Origin: CAZKEW01 sp964580435 | Lineage (GTDB): Bacteria > Acidobacteriota > Aminicenantia > Aminicenantales > UBA8522 | Direction of reading: 5' to 3' | DNA length: 23,906 bases | NCBI GenBank assembly: GCA_964580435.1 | Contig: CAZOKP010000040.1 | Span: 1 to 23,906, forward strand | Shown: in pieces, positions 8,627 to 15,593 of the stretch | How positions within the stretch are numbered: the stretch's first letter is position 1 | How the letters are laid out: each line of letters opens with the position of its first letter | Made by a program: the position numbers and the translations under genes | Notes under the pieces: generated by a model | Database searches by the model: none | What the model was told of the DNA's origin: nothing | Seen by the model: only the letters and a program-made list of their open reading frames with translations

Positions 8627-10531
8627 GAGAGATGACTCCTCGGCTTGTCGTCCCATCCACTTTAATGATCAGAGGGGTGGGGAGTTTGACATGCCGGATA
8701 AAATCGGTTTCTGCCCAGGCTTTTTTCCCTTGCAGCCAGTTCCAGTCAATGGTATACCTGTCCCAGTGAGGCACAGAAAAATAGAAAACGCGAAAGCTGG
8801 TGATATTGTGAAAAAAATGCGACCCCTGACTGAGCATAAAATTCATCTCTGGTAAAGTCGCCTCGACAATCGCTTTGGCGCCGCATATCTGTCCAAAGTT
8901 GACCGGGATTCCCCCTTGAGGATCAGAGGAGCCCCAGCGGCCAAACCCGATCAGGAGATAGGGCTCCCGGGATTCCACCAATTTCGAGTTGAATTCTTCC
9001 AATTGTCCAGCAATCGTCTGAGTCAGGTTAGGGCTGAACTTTTCCGGTTTGACATAAATGACATTTCGAATATTTTCAAGAATGCCATTGCCCATAGCTG
9101 ACTCAGAAGCAACAAGCACCCTTTCTCCCATCAGCTCGGCAACGGAGACATCCACTTTAGCTTCTGAAACGACCATCGGCCTGACCTGCAAAAACCCGAA
9201 GCGGGCGGGCGCTCCGCNNNNNNNNNNNNNNNNNNNNNNNNNNNNNNNNNNNNNNNNNNNNNNNNNNNNNNNNNNNNNNNNNNNNNNNNNNNNNNNNNNN
9301 NNNNNNNNNNNNNNNNNTCTGAAACGACCATCGGCCTGACCTGCAAAAACCCGAAGCGGGCGGGCGCTCCGCGTTTCTCATCCAGGGTCAGAGCAAATTC
9401 AATCTCCACCATCCTGTCCAACGCATCTGCGCAGGTCTTGAGGAGAGTCTGGAGCAATTTATTCAGCGGAATAAGATCAAACTTGAGAATCGGAGCGAAA
9501 TCAATAAGCCTTGGCCCACTCCCCGAGGTCCCAGAGACAATCTTATCATCTTGAGGATGATAGGTGGAGGCAATATAGCTCAGGGTTCCATCCTTCTCCG
9601 CGTCTTCGAGATTGAATTTGAGCATGTGCTCCGTTTCTTTGATAGGATTATATTCCATGGGCTGGCCCATATGAATGGCCCAAAATTCCGTCTGAGATTG
9701 TTCCAGAAGGTCGCCGATCGACATATAGGGAGGATTGGCTTTGGGATAGGCCGGTGAATAGGACCAGCCAATGCCGTCATCCACGATCGTCTTCCCCAGC
9801 CCTAGCGCCAGGTCAATCACGCCCTCACTTGGTTTGGCATGACCCAGCGGATAAAAATTGTAAGAGCGAGCGACACCCGAGATATGAGGATAAAAACGGT
9901 CCCCGCAGCGAGTTCCGATCACCTCTTGGATGATGACAGCCATTTTTTCATCCGCAGTGGTATGTTTTGTCGCCTGCATATAATTCCTGGCATCTTTAAA
10001 AAAAGTCGAAGCATAGACATATTTGATGGCCTCAACCAGCTTTCGGAAACGGCTATCGATATCCAGTTGATTGTTGGGAATCATTTTTGTCGCATAGACA
10101 CTCGCGAAAGGCTCAAACATGGCATCTTCAAGCATGCTCGAAGATCGTATGGCCAGGGGGGTATGGACTTGGGAAATGAGCGCCCTCAAGTCACCAACCA
10201 GTTGGGCCGGCAACTCTGCCTTTTGAAAGGCCTGGGCGACGAGGTCGTCACGGGCACCAGAAAAAGCAATCTCTCCAAGCTTATTTTGTTTTATAAAAAG
10301 ATCAAAAAAGTCCGCAGTGATGACGGTCAGGGTGGGGATGACAACCTGAATTTCGGGCAAAAACTGGGGGGCGACCTGAGTCTCAAGAATTTCGTGCATG
10401 CGGGCAAGGCCTTGAGCTTTTCCACCCAGTGATCCTTTGCCAATGAGAGTAAATTTTTCCCGGCCGGTGAAAAAATGGCGATCAAAGGGGGTCAGACCGA
10501 CGGAGAATGAGTCTTTAGTGTGGCGCGGCAT
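8619..10531 (-). CDS. PPDK_N-like ATP-grasp protein with GRWGS/GSHF module (paralogue 3), interrupted only by an assembly gap
   Basis: The gene is read in two different frames on either side of 100 N. The bases before and after the gap are an identical 55-bp copy. Deleting one copy plus the N run (155 bases) restores a single frame of 585 residues, so the gene is intact in reality. Motifs: GKGSLGGKAQGLAR (31-44), LAIRSSSMLED (126-136), MAVIIQEVIGTRCG (197-210), VEIEFALT (375-382) and FGFLQVRP (393-400), then the shared C-terminal module IGFGRWGSSDPQGGI (476-490) and SQGSHFFHN (516-524). As in the other two paralogues, the phospho-histidine and PEP-barrel domains are missing. It lies 50 bases downstream of the glutamate dehydrogenase paralogue and is translationally coupled to the sensor fusion gene. 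Confidence 0.78.
9163..9217. repeat. Left copy of a 55-bp duplication flanking the gap
   Basis: The 55 bases ending at the first N are identical to the 55 bases that follow the last N. They are overlapping contig ends that the scaffolder did not merge, not a biological repeat. Confidence 0.93.
9218..9317. other. Assembly gap (100 N)
   Basis: A run of exactly 100 N, the conventional length for a gap of unknown size. The flanking 55-bp duplication indicates that the true gap length is negative: the contigs overlap by 55 bases. Confidence 0.97.
9318..9372. repeat. Right copy of the 55-bp duplication flanking the gap
   Basis: Identical to 9163-9217. Collapsing the two copies joins the two halves of the ATP-grasp gene in frame. 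Confidence 0.93.
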
Positions 10532-10581
10532 TGAAATTCAAAACGTAGATATCCAAGATCTGGATGGCAAGGTCTCCCCTG

Positions 10582-11868
10582 CTACACCCAGCCTCTATCT
10601 TTACAGGCTTGAGCAACACGGGCTACGGCAATATAAAACGCTGCATCGCGCATATAGAGCTTCCTTTTTTTGGCCAGCTCGAGCACGGCGCTGAAAGCTC
10701 CCGTCATCTTGATATCCAGCTTGCCCAGGACCTCATCTTTTTCCCAATAATAATTCATGTTGCTCTGCACTTGCTCGAAGTAGCTGCAGGTGACCCCCCC
10801 CGCGTTAGCCAGGATATCGGGAATAAGAAAAATACCGCGATCCTCGATAATTCTGTCTGCCTCGGAGGTCGTCGGGCCGTTCGCCCCTTCGGCGATAATC
10901 TTTACTCTCGGACGTATTTTTTTTACATTATACCAGGTAATTTGATTCTCTATTGCCGCGGGAATCAATATATCGACATCCTGCTCAATCCAGGCCTCCC
11001 CGGGGAGAACTTCATAACCCAAATCCAGGGCTCTTTCTTTGTCGATGCCGCCAAAGCGATCCGTAATGCTCACCAGGCCGTCAAAATCAATGCCCGACTC
11101 CTTTTTGTAAGCCCAGGAGGTCGCATCTTTTTGATCCCAGCAAGAGACGCAAATGACCTTGCCTCCCATCTGCAGGAAAAGGCGGATGGCATATTGACCG
11201 ACATTGCCAAAGCCTTGCACGCTGGCTGTTGTATCCTCGGGGAGGATCCCCAATTCCCTTAGAGCCTCTCGCAGAGTAAAGACTAAACCAAAGCCCGTTG
11301 CTTCTAATCGGCCAAGGGAACCACCCATGCCGACCGGCTTGCCCGTAATGAACCCGGGTATTCTCTCACCCTTGATAGCCTCGTATTCGTCCAGCATCCA
11401 TAACATATGTTGGGCATTGGTCATGATCTCAGGAGCAGGCACGTCAATTTGAGATCCCAAGTCTCTGAACAGTTGCTTCACCCAGCTCCTACAGATTTGC
11501 TCCTGTTCTTTCAGGCTCAGATGATGAGGGTCGCAGACCACTCCACCATTGCTTCCCCCCAAAGGAATGTCAATGAGGGCACACTTCCAGGTCATCCACA
11601 TCGCCAGGGCGCGGACCGTATCAATGCTTTCCTGAGGATGAAATCGAACGCCTCCCTTCCCGGGACCTCTGGCATCATTATGAAGAACACGAAAGCCTCG
11701 AAAGATTTTGACTCGGCCGTCATCCATGCGGACGGGGATAAGGAATTGGTACTCTCTCATAGGCCAGCGCAACAAATCCCTCGTGGTGTCATCGAGCCCA
11801 AGCAGGCCCGCAATCTTGTCAAACTGAGCCTGGGCCATTTCAAACGAACTCAATGATTGAGTGCTCAT
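10582..11868 (-). CDS. Glu/Leu/Phe/Val dehydrogenase family protein with altered catalytic residues
   Basis: I start at ATG 11868, with GGAG about 7 bases upstream; a TTG at 11871 is adjacent. The 428-residue protein is full length for the family and has the N-terminal substrate domain and the C-terminal Rossmann domain with VQGFGNVGQ (217-225). Aligned to the well-studied Clostridium symbiosum enzyme, K89 and K113 are retained (K71 in GKGGVRF, K95 in TWKCAL). The catalytic lysine K125 of GGGKGG is replaced by N107 (GGSNGGV, codon AAT), and the catalytic aspartate D165 is replaced by E147 (DVPAPE, codon GAG). Oxidative deamination of glutamate is therefore doubtful. It could act on another substrate, or be a regulatory or hetero-oligomeric partner of the canonical enzyme encoded divergently. 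It heads the operon of two ATP-grasp proteins. Confidence 0.85.
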   Translation of the reverse strand: MSTQSLSSFEMAQAQFDKIAGLLGLDDTTRDLLRWPMREYQFLIPVRMDDGRVKIFRGFRVLHNDARGPGKGGVRFHPQESIDTVRALAMWMTWKCALIDIPLGGSNGGVVCDPHHLSLKEQEQICRSWVKQLFRDLGSQIDVPAPEIMTNAQHMLWMLDEYEAIKGERIPGFITGKPVGMGGSLGRLEATGFGLVFTLREALRELGILPEDTTASVQGFGNVGQYAIRLFLQMGGKVICVSCWDQKDATSWAYKKESGIDFDGLVSITDRFGGIDKERALDLGYEVLPGEAWIEQDVDILIPAAIENQITWYNVKKIRPRVKIIAEGANGPTTSEADRIIEDRGIFLIPDILANAGGVTCSYFEQVQSNMNYYWEKDEVLGKLDIKMTGAFSAVLELAKKRKLYMRDAAFYIAVARVAQACKDRGWV

Positions 11869-12107
11869 CAAAGTTCTCCGTAATCCTTCTTTTTAGAAAA
11901 TACGCCCTGCCATTTCAAATGTCAAGGAACGTTCAATAAGAGTCGGGAAAAATCCTCATATGGGCAACTCAAGAGCCTTTTTATGAACGCTTTTTTATTA
12001 AAATCAAAACAAAAACCAAATAAATCTATAACAATCCCGATATAAAAAAAGGCCATGAAGCTATCTATACTTCAAATCTTATTCAGATCATAAAAAGGAG
12101 ATTGTCT
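11869..12107. promoter_or_regulatory. AT-rich divergent intergenic region between the two glutamate dehydrogenase genes
   Basis: This 239-bp region separates the two divergent dehydrogenase genes and is clearly richer in A and T than its surroundings, with an A/T tract at about 11985-12050. The leftward promoter is described separately. For the rightward gene I see TATACT at 12066-12071 and TATAAC at 12027-12032 as possible -10 boxes, but neither has a recognisable -35 at the right distance. A strong ribosome-binding site, AAAAAGGAG, ends at 12100, 7 bases before ATG 12108. Confidence 0.5.
11897..11925 (-). promoter_or_regulatory. Sigma-70-like promoter for the dehydrogenase/ATP-grasp operon
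   Basis: On the - strand a perfect TTGACA (11920-11925) is followed after 17 bases by TATTTT (11897-11902). Transcription would begin near 11890, about 22 bases before the ATG at 11868, with GGAG in the leader. An 8-base palindrome, GAACGTTC (11927-11934), sits immediately upstream of the -35 element. It could be an operator half but may be chance. Confidence 0.6.
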
Positions 12108-13472
12108 ATGAGCAATTATGTATCTGACTTCATGTCGGAAGTCCAGGCCAAGAATCCTGCCCAGCCTGAATTCCATCAGGCTGTCCTGGAAGTTGTCAAT
12201 TCCGTCTCCCTGGTCCTCGACCGCCATCCTGAGTACCGCAAGGCCAAGATCATGGAACGGATCGTAGAGCCGGAACGCGTCATTATGTTTCGCGTCCCCT
12301 GGATGGACGATACGGGAGAAATTCATGTCAACCGGGGTTACAGGATTCAAATGAACAGCGCCATCGGCCCCTATAAGGGGGGATTGCGTTTTCACCCCAC
12401 GGTCAACCTGGGTATTCTCAAATTTCTGGCCTTTGAACAGGTTTTCAAAAATGCCCTGACGACTCTCCCCATGGGAGGAGGCAAGGGCGGCTGCGATTTT
12501 GACCCCAAAGGCAAGAGCGACAATGAGGTCATGCATCTTTGCCAAAGCTTCATGAGTGAGCTTTTCCGGCATATCGGTCCTGATACAGATGTTCCCGCCG
12601 GAGACATCGGGGTCGGCGGCCGGGAGATCGGATTCCTCTACGGGCAATACAGGAAGCTGAAAAACGAAGTGACCGGAGTTCTTACGGGAAAAGGATTGGA
12701 CTGGGGAGGTTCCTTGATCCGGCCTGAAGCGACGGGATACGGGGCGGTTTATTTTGCCGCCGAAATGCTAGCCACAAGAAATCAAACCTTGGAAGGAAAA
12801 ACCTGCTTGGTCTCCGGCAGCGGCAATGTGGCCCAATACACCATTGAAAAGGTCAATCAGCTCGGCGGCAAAGTCGTAACGCTCTCCGATTCAAATGGCT
12901 ATATCTATGACCCAGCCGGGATCGATGAGAAGAAACTGGCCTTTGTTATGGATTTGAAGAACGTCCGGCGCGGCCGGATCAAAGACTATGCTGATAAATT
13001 CAAAGGCGTGACCTATACTCCATTTGTCGGAGACACACTTGATTATAATCCTCTCTGGAATCATAAGGCTGACTGCGCTTTCCCGAGCGCGACCCAGAAC
13101 GAGATCATCGCCAAGGACGCCAAGAATCTCCTTAAAAACGGGGTCTATGTTGTCGTTGAAGGTGCCAATATGCCGACCCTGGCCCAAGCCGTTGACATCT
13201 TTGTTGATGCCAAAATTCTCTTCGCTCCGGGAAAAGCGGCCAATGCGGGCGGAGTGGCGACCTCAGGACTCGAGATGTGTCAAAATAGCATGCGCCTGAG
13301 CTGGCCGCGAGAAGAAGTCGACAATCGTCTGCGCGAGATCATGAAGAGCATCCATAAGACGTGTGTGGAAGCTGCCGATGCCTGTGGAACGCCCGGGAAC
13401 TATGTCAACGGCGCCAATATCGGCGGCTTTCTCAAAGTCGCCCGCGCTATGATGGAGCAGGGCTTAGTCTAA
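12108..13472 (+). CDS. gdhA: Glutamate dehydrogenase (hexameric, family I)
   Basis: ATG 12108 is preceded by AAAAAGGAG at a spacing of 7 bases; an in-frame TTG at 12102 is disregarded. The 454-residue protein matches the Clostridium symbiosum/Escherichia coli type almost residue for residue in the active site: K90 (GPYKGGLRF), K114 (VFKNALTTLP), catalytic K126 (MGGGKGG) and catalytic D166 (DVPAGDIGVG). The dinucleotide fold has VSGSGNVAQY. The strand end reads LSDSNGYIYD, with an Asp where NADP(H)-using relatives carry one, so NADP(H) use is likely but not certain. It interconverts glutamate with 2-oxoglutarate and ammonium in the cytoplasm. It is the canonical partner of the altered paralogue transcribed in the other direction. 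Confidence 0.95.
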   Translation: MSNYVSDFMSEVQAKNPAQPEFHQAVLEVVNSVSLVLDRHPEYRKAKIMERIVEPERVIMFRVPWMDDTGEIHVNRGYRIQMNSAIGPYKGGLRFHPTVNLGILKFLAFEQVFKNALTTLPMGGGKGGCDFDPKGKSDNEVMHLCQSFMSELFRHIGPDTDVPAGDIGVGGREIGFLYGQYRKLKNEVTGVLTGKGLDWGGSLIRPEATGYGAVYFAAEMLATRNQTLEGKTCLVSGSGNVAQYTIEKVNQLGGKVVTLSDSNGYIYDPAGIDEKKLAFVMDLKNVRRGRIKDYADKFKGVTYTPFVGDTLDYNPLWNHKADCAFPSATQNEIIAKDAKNLLKNGVYVVVEGANMPTLAQAVDIFVDAKILFAPGKAANAGGVATSGLEMCQNSMRLSWPREEVDNRLREIMKSIHKTCVEAADACGTPGNYVNGANIGGFLKVARAMMEQGLV

Positions 13473-13529
13473 TAGGCGATTCGACACGCCGAACTCGATT
13501 GGGCCATCTATTTAGGAGGGAGGAGTGCT

Positions 13530-14819
13530 CTATTTTTTGTAGATTTGCCTTAAAGAGTCTATTCTGTCGCGCGAGAGAAAAACGCAATCGCTGATGTCAG
13601 CCCGCAAAGCGGCCACATCTTCAGCGTGGTTCTTACAGGTCGGAGCGCCGCACAATCCGCAGTTGAGCAAGGGCAGGCCCCTCAGCAGTTCATCCGCTCT
13701 TTTTCTTCGAGTGACCCGCTCGCGAAGATCCAGAACCTCGCCCTCAATCGGACGCGGTTTGATGGAGCTTCTCAAGGAAAGATCTTCACTGGCATAGCGC
13801 CTCCTAACTTCCTCTTCGAAGTCGGGGCCGGGTTTCGGCATATTGGCGCGCAAATGAAGGTTCTTGCTCCGGGCGACATACAGATTCTCGACTGTCAAAT
13901 TTCCCCCGACGCATCCTCCCTGGCAGGCATGGCACTCTAAAAACTCAATATTGCGGATTTTGCCCTTTTCAACATCATTGAAAACCTTCATGATATCCGT
14001 CAGGCCAGTGAGGGGGAGGTAATGCTCCCGTGAAAGGCTGGGAAATTCCCCTTCCGGGGCTCCCCAATGCAACAATTCGCTTGAACTCACCAGGTCCCTG
14101 GGGATTTCTCCGGTATTGGCATTCTTCCGCATTTTGGAAAGAATATTGTTATAAATTTGGGAAATGCCGACAGCTCCGTCCAAATGGCTTTTAGTTTCCT
14201 CGGCCGGCTGAAGGATGGAAATGGTCTTGGCCTGGCATGGAGTGATATAAATAGCGGCAATATCTTCGGGCTTCAGACCCAATTCCTGCGAATACTTCCT
14301 CTTCAATTCGCGGCCGGCGATCTCACGCGGCGCCTCGATGGGGATGAGATGTTCGACCATGCTGGGATAAGAGACCTGCACCAGGCGGACCACAACCGGA
14401 CAGGCGTCGGATATCAGGGGGAACGGCCCGGGCCATGTCTTGACACAATCCATAATCGCCCGATCGATGAGCTCAATATCGACAGCATATTCCCAGACCG
14501 CATCGAACCCGAGGTCCAAGAGGGCCCTGCCCACCTGAGCCGGGGTATCCCTCATGCCGAACTGGGAAAAGAGCGCCGGCGAAGCCACCGCGACCTTGAA
14601 TTTAAACCTGTCCAATTCGGCAAAGGTGATCGTGGTCGCGGAGATGGCGCCGGTGGTGCATACTCCCAGGCAAGATCCGCAATCGATGCAAAGCTCCGGG
14701 ATCAAACGCGCCTTGCCGTTCTTCACCCGGATTGCGTGCGTCGGACAGGCGCGCATGCAGCTCATCCTGCCGTTGCACTTGTCCGCGTCGATCTTAAACC
14801 CGTGCTTCAGTTCATACAT
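13530..14819 (-). CDS. Sensory-type [FeFe]-hydrogenase homologue (ferredoxin domain, H-domain, C-terminal Fes domain)
   Basis: The 429-residue protein begins with a 2[4Fe-4S] ferredoxin region. The second cluster motif is complete (C44, C47, C50, C54). The first lacks one ligand: C15, R18, C21, C25. An [FeFe]-hydrogenase large-subunit domain follows. Against CpI, the four Cys of the [4Fe-4S]H subcluster are kept (C140 in SDACP, C195 in TPCQAK, C299 and C303 in ACQGGCVGG), as is K198. The proton-relay Cys of TSCCP is Ala139, and the Glu of PCxxKxxE is missing. The C-terminus has an Fes-type motif, NCGLCGAPTC plus C412. Loss of the proton-relay Cys is typical of putative sensory hydrogenases. 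The gene is last in the operon and overlaps the RsbW-like gene by 8 bases. A signalling role is inference; HfsB-like non-catalytic subunits are the alternative. Confidence 0.8.
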   Translation of the reverse strand: MYELKHGFKIDADKCNGRMSCMRACPTHAIRVKNGKARLIPELCIDCGSCLGVCTTGAISATTITFAELDRFKFKVAVASPALFSQFGMRDTPAQVGRALLDLGFDAVWEYAVDIELIDRAIMDCVKTWPGPFPLISDACPVVVRLVQVSYPSMVEHLIPIEAPREIAGRELKRKYSQELGLKPEDIAAIYITPCQAKTISILQPAEETKSHLDGAVGISQIYNNILSKMRKNANTGEIPRDLVSSSELLHWGAPEGEFPSLSREHYLPLTGLTDIMKVFNDVEKGKIRNIEFLECHACQGGCVGGNLTVENLYVARSKNLHLRANMPKPGPDFEEEVRRRYASEDLSLRSSIKPRPIEGEVLDLRERVTRRKRADELLRGLPLLNCGLCGAPTCKNHAEDVAALRADISDCVFLSRDRIDSLRQIYKK

Positions 14820-15249
14820 TGGAATCCAATCTTATTTTGGCGAAGACAGAAGTGCCCTTCCCGACCTCCGATTCGATGCGGAATTCATCGGAGTTCTTTT
14901 TCATGTTCGGCAGGCCCATCCCGAAACCGAACCCCAGCTCGCGCATCTCGTCCGAGGCCGTTGAATATCCCTCCTGCAAGGCCAGCTCGATGTCGGGGAT
15001 TCCCGGACCCTCATCCACGATCTCCAGGTTGACATCTTCATCGGTCAATATGAGAGTCAGCGTTCCTCGATTGGCGTACATGACGACGTTCATTTCTCCT
15101 TCATAAGCCACGATCACGAGGCGCCGAAGGTTCGTAGCGTCAATGCCCAGATCTCTGAGGATAACCTTGATTTCACTGCTGACTTCGCCGGCCTTGTCAA
15201 AATTCCTTCCTTGAATCTCAAAACTCTCGCGCAGCAGCTCCGCGGCCAT
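14812..15249 (-). CDS. RsbW-like anti-sigma factor/serine kinase-type ATP-binding protein
   Basis: This 145-residue protein consists of a GHKL (HATPase_c) domain and little else. The N-box has E50 and N54 in AYEGEMNVVMYA, the G1 box is VDEGPGIPD (78-86), the G2 box is LGFGFGMGLPNMKK (105-118), and GKGT follows at 130-133. No histidine phosphoacceptor domain is present, so it is an RsbW/SpoIIAB-type ATPase rather than a histidine kinase. Such proteins phosphorylate partner proteins on Ser/Thr or bind sigma factors. Its start shares one base with the stop of the DRTGG gene (TAATG), and its end overlaps the hydrogenase-like gene by 8 bases. The three therefore form a translationally coupled module. 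Its target is not encoded in the window: I see no anti-sigma antagonist (STAS) or sigma factor. Confidence 0.85.
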   Translation of the reverse strand: MAAELLRESFEIQGRNFDKAGEVSSEIKVILRDLGIDATNLRRLVIVAYEGEMNVVMYANRGTLTLILTDEDVNLEIVDEGPGIPDIELALQEGYSTASDEMRELGFGFGMGLPNMKKNSDEFRIESEVGKGTSVFAKIRLDSNV

Positions 15250-15593
15250 TAAGACACGCCTTTGAGCCCCTTGTTATAAAGAATGCCGCAAATATCAAAC
15301 ATGACCATGTGGGTGACGAGCACAGGAATCCGTTTTTGTCTGGCAAAGTCGATCACCTTCTTTTCGGGACGTTTTCCCCGGCAATAGATGACGGCGCTGA
15401 CTCCAGCGATATCGGCCGTGCGGATGGACTGGATGTTGGTGAGGCCGGTAATCATCAATTCCTTCGATTTGGCAAAGGCCAGGATTTCGCTCATCCCATC
15501 CGAGGCCACGACTTGCTGGACGTCGACCTGCAAATCATCTTCCCCGGCCAAAACTTCACATTGAAGAATGTCCCTGATCTCGTGCAATGTCAT
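15249..15593 (-). CDS. DRTGG-domain protein (copy 1)
   Basis: I start at ATG 15593, with CAGGAG 5 bases upstream and an ATGA overlap with the NfnB stop. An upstream in-frame extension to 15704 lies inside the NfnB gene and is rejected. The 114-residue protein has the alpha/beta layout of stand-alone DRTGG domains. It ends LMITGLTNIQSIRTADIAG, then AVIYCRGKRPEKKVIDFA and IPVLVTHMVMFDICGIL. The name-giving motif is degenerate. DRTGG domains also occur in phosphotransacetylase and CBS proteins, where they are thought to be ligand-binding, but the ligand is unknown. The arrangement DRTGG, RsbW-like ATPase, hydrogenase-like protein recurs in anaerobe genomes beside bifurcating complexes. The protein aligns along its length with the DRTGG protein at the other end of the operon. 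Confidence 0.82.
   Translation of the reverse strand: MTLHEIRDILQCEVLAGEDDLQVDVQQVVASDGMSEILAFAKSKELMITGLTNIQSIRTADIAGVSAVIYCRGKRPEKKVIDFARQKRIPVLVTHMVMFDICGILYNKGLKGVS

Noticed and set aside
8619..10531. A frameshifted pseudogene or two separate genes at the gap
   Set aside because: The frame change is exactly what the unmerged 55-bp overlap plus 100 N would create; collapsing it restores one frame.
13473..13529. Bidirectional terminator between gdhA and the hydrogenase-like gene
   Set aside because: A T run at 13531-13537 has no stable hairpin before it; the only inverted repeat (GGCG/CGCC) is 4 bp and far away.
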